From positions 403,501 through 467,500 of the forward strand of contig SMMW01000080.1 in NCBI GenBank assembly GCA_004794655.1: 64,000 nt of DNA, given 5' to 3'. This document shows, piece after piece, positions 1 through 11,800 of this stretch; within the stretch, counting starts at the first letter, position 1, and each line of letters opens with the position of its first letter. The translations under genes were made by a program, and so were the position numbers. The DNA comes from Marisa cornuarietis. Its lineage: Eukaryota; Mollusca; Gastropoda; Architaenioglossa; Ampullariidae. The notes under the pieces were generated by a model. It was not told where the DNA came from. It did not search any database and saw only the letters and a list, made by a program, of their open reading frames with translations.

Positions 1-668
1 CAGAAAAGCGACAGAAGGATCAGACGACCTCTCAATTTAACCAACTAGCAAGTGATTTCAGTTTACTGCTTCGTGTCCTTAATAATCAAATTTATTTTTG
101 CTTGACGAGGCATAAACTTGTCGTCATTCTTTTTGTAGATATCAAGGGCTCAACCATCTGGCTGGAGATTTACCGCTCCGACTTAGTTACAACCGACTGC
201 TGATAAGGATTTTTACAATTAAAAATATAAAGATAGTTTGAAACATCTTTTTTGATTTAAAAACTTATTTCTTCCTCATTTAGCTGCATGCAAAATTTTC
301 TATTTACTTCTTGATACTCGCACGTGCTCCCGTTTAAGCTCATTATAATATGTTTATCACCCTCAATTCTTTTTTTCCTTTTTTAGCTGTTTCGATCACA
401 CACATCAATGTTGCCCTCACACTGTCAGTTGTTTAGAGCATTATGCTGGATAAAGATACGACTGATGATGATGTGTTTGTGACTGTCACACGATGTTACT
501 TGTAGACCTGATCCGGTGTAGAAACTGTCGATGTTGTATATCTGATTTTTTTATCTACCAGTAGTCGTAGTTGGTTTTAACATCTCGTGCTTTTGTATAG
601 TAACCACTGCTGTAGGAATAAGATTTCTTCGGTTTACTGAAAGTCCAAGACTTGCTTGTACTGTATAA
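1..668. other. Intergenic, no recognised feature
   Basis: AT-rich sequence without a supportable exon, RNA gene or repeat boundary. The small ORFs here have no recognisable similarity. Confidence 0.5.
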
Positions 669-1135
669 GTGACTGGATAACAATCGATTTTGAAACGTTT
701 TGAGCAAATTCATGAGTACGGTGTGGGGACAAAGTTCGCACGACACGTTTGAACAAAGTAGAGACCTGTATATACACATATATACACATATATTATATAC
801 ACATCTCTGAACAAAGTTAATCCACTGGCGTTTGCTGCCATTATCTTTAGGATTTCCTTCATGAGTACAAACTCCATCTGAGTGTCGAAGAGAACATTCA
901 ACAAGAGCACAATGTGTCCTGGTCAGTTTTCTTTTACCGAGGATTACATCTTTTATCTTCGACTTCAGCTAGTTCAGACGGCCCTATTTTTAGAAATACT
1001 TCCGTTTCGTCACTTCCTGTTTTCTCGACAAATCCAGTAGTGTTTAAGAGAAAAATATTAATATAAAATCTTTCATGCCTCTTTGTCATAAAATGTCACC
1101 GGAATATGCTTTTGTGATACTTTATGCTCTGTTTC
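669..1135 (+). repeat. Unclassified dispersed repeat, copy A
   Basis: About 467 bp that align end to end with 48880-49309 in the same orientation. Both copies begin GTGACT(G/A)GATAACAATC and end near GCTCTGTTTC. Copy A carries an extra run of TATACACATATA-type repeats near 770-805. There is no tRNA-like head, no (A)n or (ATT)n tail, no obvious terminal inverted repeat and no target-site duplication, so I cannot assign it to a class. Confidence 0.8.
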
Positions 1136-1893
1136 AGAGGCATACTATTATAAACCTCTTACCAAATACGAGGGAGAAAGGGATGATCTCCGACGTCTCA
1201 TGCCCGAATAGATCACATAGTAAAAATTTCAGAAACTATTATTTTAAATCACTCTTTCATATTTATAGTATATGGACGATAATGAATATGCAAACGGTAC
1301 ACTTTTTATGAAAACGTGTTGATAATCCTTGGTAGCCCTCTTCCCCCTCCAACAAAGCTCTTACTTTGGAAAGAAAAACTGAATTCATCTAGCGGATGAG
1401 CTATTTTTTCGATTCACCAATTTGACCAAAACAGCGGTTTTATGCGACCGTCGTGTAGAGGTTTTCCAAACTTTGAAAAGTATTAAAAAAAAACGTGTCC
1501 GGCAAAAAAGGCCCTTCTTAACCGAACCAGTGTCGTTGGTAGTTTCACCAAGATTTTATTTTTTTATGCGGGACGTGTTCCTGTTTAAGTTCATATTAAG
1601 CAAAAAAAAAAGAGTGTACGGGTACTTTTATCAGTGACCTCAGAGAAATCACCTTTTAAGTTCGCTTTGTGTGTATGTGAAGAAGGTGAGGAAGAGTATC
1701 ACATCTCGTATTCTAATTAAAATATCATTGAGATTATAGGCGAAAAGTCGGGGCTAGGTATGTGACACCACAGTTTAGACGACATTGACTCAGGGTGGGA
1801 GGACCAGGCGCTGTAGGAATGGTTGCTAGGGGCAAGTGAGATAACGAACGATACTGGAAAGTAACGAAGTTGCTAGCTCCCGGTTGCGAGAAG
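1136..1893. other. Intergenic, no recognised feature
   Basis: No coding or repeat signal that I can support; a few A- and T-tracts. Confidence 0.5.
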
Positions 1894-2269
1894 TACCGTA
1901 AATCACAGTCTATTGCGAGCACCTGTATAAAAGCCACACCCGTTAAATTTTTTTTAATCTCTTTTTTTCAAAAATAAGCCGCACTGGTTTATAAGCTGCA
2001 AATATATACAACATGAAAGCTGCATCGATGGCATTTCGTCTCGTTTTCGGCATGGTGAGGGTGTGTGCTTCAGCAACTGATCTGAGTGCTTCAGTCGTAT
2101 GTGAACAGTTAACACTGTAACAACCTCCACAGTTAACACTTTAACATGGAGCTCATCGAAAAATAAATCGGAATCCGGAGAAATCCGCAAACAAGCCGCA
2201 TCGCTGTTTAAGCCGCATGGTTTAAAGCTGGTGCGAAAAGTCGCGGCTTATAGTCCGAAATTTACGGTA
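1894..2269. mobile_element. MITE-like element with TACCGTAAAT termini
   Basis: A 376-bp unit bounded by TACCGTAAAT (1894-1903) and its inverse ATTTACGGTA (2260-2269). Inside are several degenerate copies of ATAAGCCGCA-type words (for example 1974-1983 and near 2190-2220). No transposase ORF and no clear target-site duplication. I recognise the style of repeat from other animal genomes but not the family name. Confidence 0.5.
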
Positions 2270-2710
2270 TTTGTATACAACGACTGAGCTGTATTCTGTG
2301 AACTGAGTCCATCGCTCTAACGGCATCTACCCGTGACAGTCATCTTCTTTGTTGAAGGTTTAACTACAGTACATCTTTTTCCTCGTCGTCACTAGACTTT
2401 GGTCGACTTGTGGCTGGTAAGTTGTGATTATCATCAAATATCTTATCAGGAAAGAAATACCAGTAAACAGTTTCGCAGGTTCGTTTCGCTCATTTTCCGT
2501 TTGTGGACCTCAGTTCTAGAATTCTCTTCCTTACTACCTCATTCTACCCCACTCTCAGTTTGCAAGCCACCATCATTAGGACGCTTTTCTTCCCATATTA
2601 CTTTTATGAACTCTTGCCTGTATGTGCTTCTTTTGCTGTGTTACTGCATGGCGCTTTCATCTAGATGTTGTAAACCATATTACTGTTGCTAGGAGTTACA
2701 TATGCGCAAT

Positions 2711-2815
2711 GATTGGCCGTCCGGTTCTTTGCCTTCGAGGTGGTCTTGCGGCGGAGTGCTCATAAGCGCTTGTCACCATAACAGTGAGGATCGCAAAGGG
2801 CCGAGTTCAAGTCTA
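2711..2815 (+). repeat. tRNA-derived SINE head fragment
   Basis: GGTGGTCTTGCGGCGGAGTG is followed by CGCTTGTCACCATAACAGTG and a box-B-like GAGTTCAAGTC near 2803. The order matches the tRNA-like heads of the other SINEs in the window. The body is missing. Confidence 0.5.
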
Positions 2816-2891
2816 GTCTCTGAGATAATATTTTTCTTTTTGGATCAGTCTGATATTGATAGGCCTGACTTTAAAGGGTCTTTTCTGGATA

Positions 2892-3271
2892 CTAATAATA
2901 GTCATAAGAAATAAAAAGATTACTTATAGAGCGCCGTCCCTTAATGGCTCACAGTGCGTTACAACAAAACAACCCACACTATGATAATAAAAAACAGCAT
3001 CACAAGATTCTGCATTTTCTAAACAACCAAGCACATACTATCAGTAAAAAGCATAACGGATCAAGTGGGTCTTCAGCCGCTGCTTAAATGTTGACAATGA
3101 TGATGCATGTCTCAGATGAAAGGAAAGGGAATTCCTCCGCAAAATCGCCGTTAAATGCAGCAAAAACAGTATATCTACAGTTGGAAAAACCTTAATTTGT
3201 AATAAATTGAACATCCAGCAAATTTCTTTGCTTCTGACAGTGTCTCCGAAAGCTAACGGTAAAAAAAGCAT
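2892..3271 (-). mobile_element. L2/CR1-like LINE, 3' remnant
   Basis: The minus-strand translation at 3041-3140 ends with SSLSTFKQRLKTHLI, the typical C-terminal end of L2/CR1-type reverse transcriptases. Beyond it is a short 3' UTR with AGCGC words and an (ATT)-type tail at about 2892-2900. Only the extreme 3' end is present. Confidence 0.6.
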
Positions 3272-4924
3272 CTTGGGAAAGATTGATGATATTCAGGATA
3301 AGTGCTGTTTGCTTTTCATTATTTGACGATGCTATTGGCGCCAATATTCGTGCGCATTAGTACCCGCACATATTGTTTATATTAATAATAATCATAAAAA
3401 ATTTTGCAAAGAATTATTCCCTCAAGCCAATGTTTAGTCGACCGTCTTGACGACAGTTTGTCGACACACCCGAAAGAAAACATTACAGTTAGTGCCAGGA
3501 CGTATATCTCCGTGGTAAGTGAAATACGTCTCCACGCCCCACATCACTCGATCCATTCCCCTCAAACGGGATCATACCCAATATAACTTCTGTTCAGCCA
3601 CATAAAACAAATTAGACTTACCGAGAACAACTGTCAATCGTCTGTTCCAATGCATGAATCTACGAAGATGACTCCTCTCGTGCTTCCTCCGTCCACTCAA
3701 TACGACACACGATATCAAAGAATTTCCAGAATTATCCCCACCTTCTTTATACAAATCACACGCTCAACTACTTTTTAATCAGTACGCACCCACGAAGACA
3801 CTTAAAAAATACTGTACTCCAGAAAGTTCCGTAACAGAAGAATAAATGGTTTTGTAGCCCTTTCATCCAAAATAAACATTCCAGAGGATATAGTACCATC
3901 CAAATAATCCTTTTTTTTCCTCGCCTTTCCATCGCACGACAACGCCTTCTGTCGACTATATTTCGTTCCAAAACAGCAGACGACTTCGTATTTTGGCTAA
4001 AACAAACGAAAGGTGACGTAGTAAAAACCATCATTGGCCAGGAAACATCACGTGACTTCCCCACCATTTAGCTGAATGCACCCTGATCCGCTGCTGGCCT
4101 TCGGATATCAAATTTCAGCCTGAAATCAAACAGAGAGCACGAAACACTAGCAATACCTCGTTAGTAAAAACTGGCAGTCGTAAGGACAAACAGGAAGCAA
4201 ATATAATAGAAGCCGCTAAGAACACAATACCATAAATTACAGTTTTGCGTTTGTTCGTTTGTTTGTTTAGAGGAAACTATAAATTGGTGGTTGTCGGCCT
4301 GTGCACACGTAGCACACAGATTATACACATCAATGTTTCAACGGCCAAATCAAGAATTCCACGATTTCCTTTAATGGTCTCTCTGTTCTGTTTTCAAACT
4401 TATGAAAGAAGACCAAAAGAAGCGTTAAATTCTTTAAGACGATATAATCATATGTTCGTTGTACTAACGGACGTATGCAACATGAATAATGCTATAAGAA
4501 CTGATCAAATATCCTTTTATAAATTCTACTTCGAATAAAATCGTTGAAAGCTATAGGACTGCATTTTGTAAGTAAATCATTTGAGCTATTCTCACACTTT
4601 AGAACATGCTCTTTATTTTAAATATTTTTAAAAACAGTTGCATCAGGTAAATATAATTTAACATCGCTAAAATATATGAAAAAAGAAATCGTTTTCCAAT
4701 GATAGAATCAGTATGCTCTTGGATTTCAGAAAAGTTTCCATTAGGGTATTTAAATATGAGATGCTCACTCATAAAAGAGTATATATATATATATATCCTA
4801 TAGTGACTGATTATCTACTTTGATAGACTTTGATTCGATTTTTTCAGGAAAACAGTTCATAATAACGTGTGTTACTACTCGCTGGAAGAAATTGTAAAGA
4901 AACAACTATAAAGACGCCCAGGTG
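3272..4924. other. Intergenic, no recognised feature
   Basis: AT-rich sequence with a short (TA)n run at 4780-4796. No exon or repeat border that I can support. Confidence 0.4.
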
Positions 4925-5180
4925 TCATATACAGAGAGTGTCGATCCTGACATGAGATCAGAGTACATGGCCTCTCACTCTAGGGTGATAAGCAGTGTTT
5001 CAACCACTACACTACTATAGCTAGAGCCCTCTGGTCTCCTTCCTCATAGTGAGAAATAATCGGCCACCTCAAGGTAAAGGTACTTTCCCATCAAAGCAAC
5101 CTATTCGGAGGACCTCACCGAGTAACTCTAGAACCATTCCCTCCCGAACATTAACTCTTACAATACACTTGACTTTTTTC
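4925..5180 (-). repeat. tRNA-derived SINE, decayed
   Basis: On the minus strand an A-box-like AGTGTAGTGGTTGAAACACT (about 5005-5024) is followed by a tRNA-like segment. The rest of the element is diverged. Borders are approximate. Confidence 0.4.
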
Positions 5181-6142
5181 GTTCACAAAGACGAAAATTG
5201 ACTTTGTATAATTTATATTGGACTCCAACAGCAGATTTTACTTTTAAAATTAAACACGTGCCTGGCTAATGCCCAGACAAGAAGTGTGTGTGACGTCCCA
5301 AACGTTACAAAATTCAACTTATTATGATTAAAAGCTGTGTATATTTTATTTATGGAAGTAAACGATAAAATAGGTTAATAATACATGCATTTATGATTTT
5401 TTTAAACGTTTTTTAGTCTAGGCATGTAATCTGCAATTTTCCTCAATGGTCAATAAAATATTCTCATTATTATTGGTGAAAATCGTGCGAATGATGAGGG
5501 CGGCTTCTGTGTTTGAAACGCGTTTGGAAAACTCTTGAGTCAATATTATTATTATTATTAGAGAGAGAATGTGATCCCACAGTCCTGAATCTCCACTGTG
5601 GTACATAAATGGAGATTTAGCGTTTGGAGTTTTAGTGCTAATGAATGACTGTCCGAGCACCGTCACCACTCTGGCTCGGCTACTGATGATGATGAGCTAT
5701 TTCCTGAACCGTCTACGACAGAGTGCCAAAATAATTCTGTGGTGATGCGCACGTTCTGTTATCACACTTAGCGTTCCTATCAGGTGTAGCTATATTTGTC
5801 TCCCCATTAATTTTGCCAGAAGGAATCGTATCCTTGCCTTAGTTAAAAATGAGTCACACTGGGAATTTTTCGGAATTTTGGACTTATGAAAAAGATGTAT
5901 TTTGAGTCCTTTACCCGTAAGCTAATAAGTTTCTGTTGTGCACTGACTACACATGTGCTTCGAGTGTAATCCTAGATATAAATGCCACCCACTGGTAGGA
6001 AATTAAGGCCCCAAAACCGACCAGCTCCCTAATGGAATACACCACTATTCAATTATCTAAATAAAAACAGTCCAACAATGACATATGCCACTCATTTTCC
6101 CACTGATCATAAGACACCTTGTAAATGTATTAGGATTGTTTT
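5181..6142. other. Intergenic, no recognised feature
   Basis: AT-rich; contains a short (ATT)n run near 5545-5558 and a small hairpin near 5588-5617. No gene evidence. Confidence 0.4.
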
Positions 6143-6148
6143 TTTATT
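6143..6148 (-). terminator. Candidate poly(A) signal of CARF
   Basis: AATAAA on the minus strand followed by GT-rich sequence. It is the best hexamer downstream of the CARF stop at 8898 and implies a 3' UTR of about 2.7 kb (6.14-8.90 kb) that would include a SINE. Position-based guess. Confidence 0.3.
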
Positions 6149-8897
6149 AACAACCAATTAATTCATGGTCCAGTTTTTTTTGTTTCTTATCACAAATATA
6201 CAACAAAATATTACATGAGCCCTGCAACATGCAGTACCCTCTGTAATAAAACATATTGTCAGACCCTCCCATTGTCCAGCAGTGAGAGACTCCAACACAA
6301 AAAAAAACCCGTTCTGTATAAAGTCTGTGGCTGCTGCACATGCACTAAATAAAATCGTTAAACACATGACATCTCACTTGTGTTAGAAAAAATATGTACA
6401 TCACAAATTTCATAATCATAGCTACTCTGCACTGTCACAGGGTATTGTCTCTTGCTGCCAGGTCAAAGCCTTTTCAGTCATAGCTTTTCACTGATGGATT
6501 TCTTGTGTGGCATGTTTCTACACTCTTCAGATTGCTATTTCAGCAAAATAGTTTCAATATTCTTTATCAGACAAACTGCGGGATCACTGCAAAGATAATT
6601 GTACTTTTGTGCCACAATATTCTGAGTTCTGAAACGTACAAAGTGCCATGCATTCTCCATCACCTTCACTAATGATGTCTGTGTGTAAAGAGATATGTTT
6701 CAGTCAAAACCTTTTTTTTACTCTAGAACATTTCTGCATAAAATGCATGAGATTAACAGTATCACAAGCTGGAGCTCAGTCTTAGAGAGAGTGATACCAC
6801 CAGTCACTAGCAAAAAACTAGCAATCAATTTGAGGATTGCACTTGTGAGTGGATAGCTGCGTGGTTACAGCACTGGCGTCCAGAGAGGCATGATGGTTCG
6901 ATACGTGTGCAATGCAGCTCACTTTCCCCAGTCCACCCAGCTGGTCGGAATGGGTACCTGACTCCAAAGAGAGTTTGGGAAGGTAAGGCAGCAAGGGAGT
7001 GGAGATGGGCACCGCCCTCACATAAAGTTGGCTCACTAACAACCTGAAAAAGTTCTTGAGATGACCTTTACCTTCACATGTGAGGGTCCAGTGACTGGCA
7101 TTACCAACAGTCATAAACAAAATCTAGCATCAAAACTTATCTGTTAACATCAGGCAATATTTCATCACCCTTTCAGCATCTTGATGCCAGTACCCTCACC
7201 TCAATAGCTTCCACTTTGAAGTGATGCAAGACAATCTGTTACCCCAAAACCTCTGCCCAAGTTGTCAGTTTTTTATACTGAAGCTCAACTTTTGTTTCCT
7301 GAACAAAATTATTTGTCTCCTGCTGCAGAATAGTTGGCAAAAAGTTGTAGGAAGAACTGATAGCCAACCGCAGCCTTTGGTATCCTACATGACCGATCCC
7401 AAAACAATTCTGAGTTTGCAAACCTCACAAAAGCATATACAAAGCTAAAATACTCATATTTCTTTGACTTTTCCCTCTCCCAAAATACACAGAAGTAGGT
7501 AGAAAGACAAGAAATGCATCTTAAAAGATCTTGCTGGAAGATCTTGAAACTATGAAAGTACAGGTACTTAGTCAGCAGACATATCCCTGAACCAAATATC
7601 ATAAAGATAAATCACAGCTTTTACCATCCTTTCTGACATTCCAGACCTCTCGCAAAAAAGCAAAAGCAAGGAAAAAGCAAACAAAAGAGTGGATGCAGAC
7701 ATGAGAATAAAGGTACAGAATGAGCCTAACAATAATGCAACAAAAACCTGAATGTCGTAGAAATCTGCGCAAACCACTGGCTTATTATTGTGTTAGTAAT
7801 AATTCCCATTCAAGACATTAGACGGAATCTTTGCTGCAATCTTGGTGAAGTGTGGAAGAAATCTCTTTAACGTATGTAAAATCATGGGAGAACCAAGTCA
7901 GGCAGCCCACTTCTCTACCACCACTTGCATTTTATGTTTCAAATTATGTGAAACCAGCAAAAAAAAGGATAAAGAATAATAGGGACAGGAGGGACGGCTA
8001 TAAATTGTCAGTTAATAAATGTATACTACATTAATACGAGAAGAACAACTCAAAAAGCTTTACAAAACTCAACAACTGATGGGTCTGTGAGTGAAAAGTA
8101 ATGCAATGTTTTTGCATGCAAATCTGTATCTTTTCATAGAAATCCTTAACAATGAAACCTTGTAAACATTATCATATGTACAATTGGAAGCATAAAACTA
8201 ACTTGGTAGGTATTACCAAATCACAATTTAAGCATTTACTGAATGGTCTGCAGTGAACTTCAACATTTCATGCTACAGACTGGTGGAGCAGCCATACTGA
8301 TACTATGCAATGTCAACAGAACTTCAACAGAACACAGAACTTTCTTTCAAAAAATAAATAATAATACTAAACAATGAGAGCACAACTTATGTGAGCTTTG
8401 CCAACACCTTTCCAAACATGCTGTTAATGAAACTAGCATTTAGCAAAGGATATAGTAATGGATGTTACTGATAGGATGATAAAGGTAATGATGAGATGCC
8501 CAAATATGCTGAGAAAATATGCAGCAGAAAAGATGGGTGAGTAGGAATCAGATGATAGCACAAGTGCAGTGAAATAGTTTCCTGATCTGATCTTTAGCCT
8601 GGACACAATTTTACAAAATTACACCAGTTCACACTAACGATGCTGTACACAATACAATACACTGCTGGTATAGAGGTACAACTGCTGAGCAATTCCATGC
8701 CTCGGGCTCAATATCTTCACATATTGCACAAAAAATACACAAAACTTTGGAATTTAAGCAGTTCTGAAAAATGAGGATGAATGCTGAGCACAGTAACACA
8801 TTCCTCAGGTGACACCCAGTTGCATGACTGATGTATTCAGCTTCCAGTGAAACTGAGGCATAAGTCTTGTCTCCTTTACTGGTGGTCCTCCCTGAGA
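6149..8897 (-). other. Presumed CARF 3' UTR
   Basis: Follows the CARF stop codon at 8898 on the minus strand. No conserved coding was seen. A SINE lies inside at 6838-7115. Confidence 0.35.
6838..7115 (+). repeat. tRNA-derived SINE, family with CCCAGCTG core
   Basis: A tRNA-like head with box A TAGCTGCGTGGTTACAGCAC and box B GGTTCGATACG (near 6894) is followed by a core with CACCCAGCTGG and GGGTACCTGACTCC. The core is shared with the copy at 16545-16790. Confidence 0.7.
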
Positions 8898-11800
8898 CTA
8901 AAATGCTTCTGTCACAGGTGTTGAAAGAACCAATTGGTTGTCATCTGCAGTAAAAAAAAAAAAATATATATATATGAACCTTGAGTTTTACTAAACTCTG
9001 AATATTGAAAGATTTCAAGTGATGTGTACACAGATAACATTCACAGCTCATATATATATACACAAAATTTATCCCTGATAATGGAGAATTATATTGTATA
9101 AATGTAAAGAAATACTACTCTTAATAAGACACAAAAACTGTGTACTACTGTTAAACTTTCACTGTGATATCCAGTTCTATAGTGAATGAGACTTTTAGTA
9201 TTTGGAAAATTAATACTTTTTTTCATTTAAGTAGTAAAACTGATTAATATTTTTATGTATTTGTGTGTGTGTGTGTGTGTGTGTTTAAAATCTTTACTCA
9301 CTGTAATTGTTATGTACACAAAAGTATTGTAATGTGGTGTAATATGAAATAAACCGTAAAAAAAAAGACATTCAAAGCTCATAGTCATTAACAAGCACTG
9401 TGAATGAGCATCATTAAATGTACAACAAACATGCAACAAAACAATACTGTCACCTACCTGACATAGCAATGGTGATCATGTCAGCATCTCCAACCAACAC
9501 TCCCTCCTCTTCTTCTTCATCCCTCTCCTTGCTTCCATCCTCTGAACATTCATCATCTGCTGCAGATCCAGTTACCTGAAACATGAATGTATCCAGAGAA
9601 GACTAATCAATCAACACATATATGGTGGTAGACAATGATGATCTCTTAAAATGCACTATTTATATTTTTTTAACATGATTTCTTCAAAAAGTTGCAGTAC
9701 AACACAATCGACTGATGTGCACTGGTAAACAGACAACAATGAATGGGCCCTGTCATTTCGATGAAAAATCATATTACCCCAACAATATCAACCTCCTGCC
9801 TTGTTAAATTGACCCTACCATGACCACATTGTCTCACATAGGACCACACTGTCAGAACACCGAAAGACAAATAGATCCAGGCTCGGGCTAAATGAATGCC
9901 TGAGAAGCCACACCTGTTTGATGTTAACCAAACATCGGCACAAATATACACATAATACGAACCTCCAAACTAAAACATAAATGATGACGAAAGCTTTTTA
10001 AAAATTGATTGAAGAGAAAATTGCGGCTGTGCAGCATTGTGAGATTTGTTCTCTGAATGTGTATTGCCGAGGGGCCATTTAGCTACTTGCGTCTTCGGTG
10101 ATGTATTTGTCCTGTGCCTGGGCAATCTGACTTTTGGTGTTGGAACAATAATTATATAATTTGGTGGGACGATATGGTCACAGTAGGTCGATTCAACTTA
10201 GGTGGTTGGTTGATATGGTTGAAGCAATATGGTTTTGGGTAGAAATGACTAGTGACCCAATGAACAAGTAGTCTCTTTCAAAATGTACTTAATGTAGTTT
10301 ACATTATTTCTGTAGAAAGGCATTATATTGGGTAAATTGCTGGCCAAAGGCAGTCTTCTTTAAAGTGTATACTTATCAACAGGCGACTTCTGCAAAAAAG
10401 TTGTAATAAAGCTCAAACTGTCGGTTGCAAGCTGCCTTGGGGAAGTAGTCATAATGAAGATAATGTTTACTTAGTGAAATACATTAGTGAAACATTTTTG
10501 GGTTGTATTTCGGAAGAGGTTGCAATATGTAATGTCTTAATGAAGAGGTTTCACTGTAGCTGGAAACAGAAAAGGAAACCAGTTGAATGACAATGCTACT
10601 TAAATTGCAAGTGCTATTCTCAAAAGGTTAAGGTAAATCTGATTTCTGAAGTGATTTCTGCGGTGTTCCAGTAGCTATGAATTTATGGAAAATTGTCACA
10701 ACAGTTATAAAGATGTGATTAAAAGCAGAAGTTTAACTATTCTAGCTGTCTGAAGCAAAACTTATAGCTTATGGCAGGAAAGATTGGTTTGATCTAAAGG
10801 AGGGAGGTGAGGAGCCCATGCAGTGCCAGCTACCCTCATAAACATTCTTTTCTAATTGCTTCCATATGGATGATATGGCCCAACAAGTAGTCTATCTCCC
10901 TCTTCCAAAGAGAATCCATTCTTTCTTGAAAGACTTAAAAACAATTCAGTGGCACACTGCACAGAAAATGAATATTTTTCTATGTTGTCTGCATTTAATT
11001 TCTTTAATCTGAGGACAATTTCTTATTACTCTATGACTTCCACTAGAAAATGCCACACTACTAAAGCTAGAAAATCAAAAGCAGCCAGTCTTACCTGTCC
11101 AGGTACATCAGCCTGAACCCCCATGCTGGAGTGTGGAAGGATCTGAGAGCAGGCTTCATCAGGATTGATGATCTGCATCTCCTCACCCTCACCAGCAGAT
11201 TCTATCACCCCTCCTTTGTCCCCTGCAGTAGCCACCACAGCATTGAGGCTGTTTGTTGTGTGGGCAAGGGCTGTACTGTCACTTATTGTTAAGACTGAGG
11301 CAGGTGAGAGACCCTGATTACTGGACTGGGAGCTTCCTATGGCACCAAGCTATTGGTAAAAATAGGTAACACAACAAGGAAGGATATTAATGACAATGAA
11401 TCTTCTTCAGCATGACAAATTTAAGCAGTATATAATACTGCAGCAGGTTTAAAGGCAAATATTGTATGATCACAACAGGGGCAGTTAGTCCGATGGCTAA
11501 ACCACCTGTCACCATGACAGTGAGATTTGAGTGTCTTGGGTTTATATCTCAGCTCTGACACCTGTTTACAGGGATGACCGTTTGTGACTTTCTCCATCTA
11601 CCCTGTGTGAGTGTGTAAGAAAAACCATAGAAGTTATGATTTGAATAATGGTAAATGAATTTGTAAGATGCACTTGATGCCTACTGATAAGCGAGTACTC
11701 ATGGGACGCTGTGCATCTTGAGCCCACCAAAGATTCATGTCTCTGAATAGTTTAACACCCAACTGTAGACTCCACCTCACCATGACTACCCAACCTTACT

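Noticed and set aside
3768..4067. 99-codon minus-strand ORF
   Set aside because: No motif, no splice context and no similarity; length is possible by chance.
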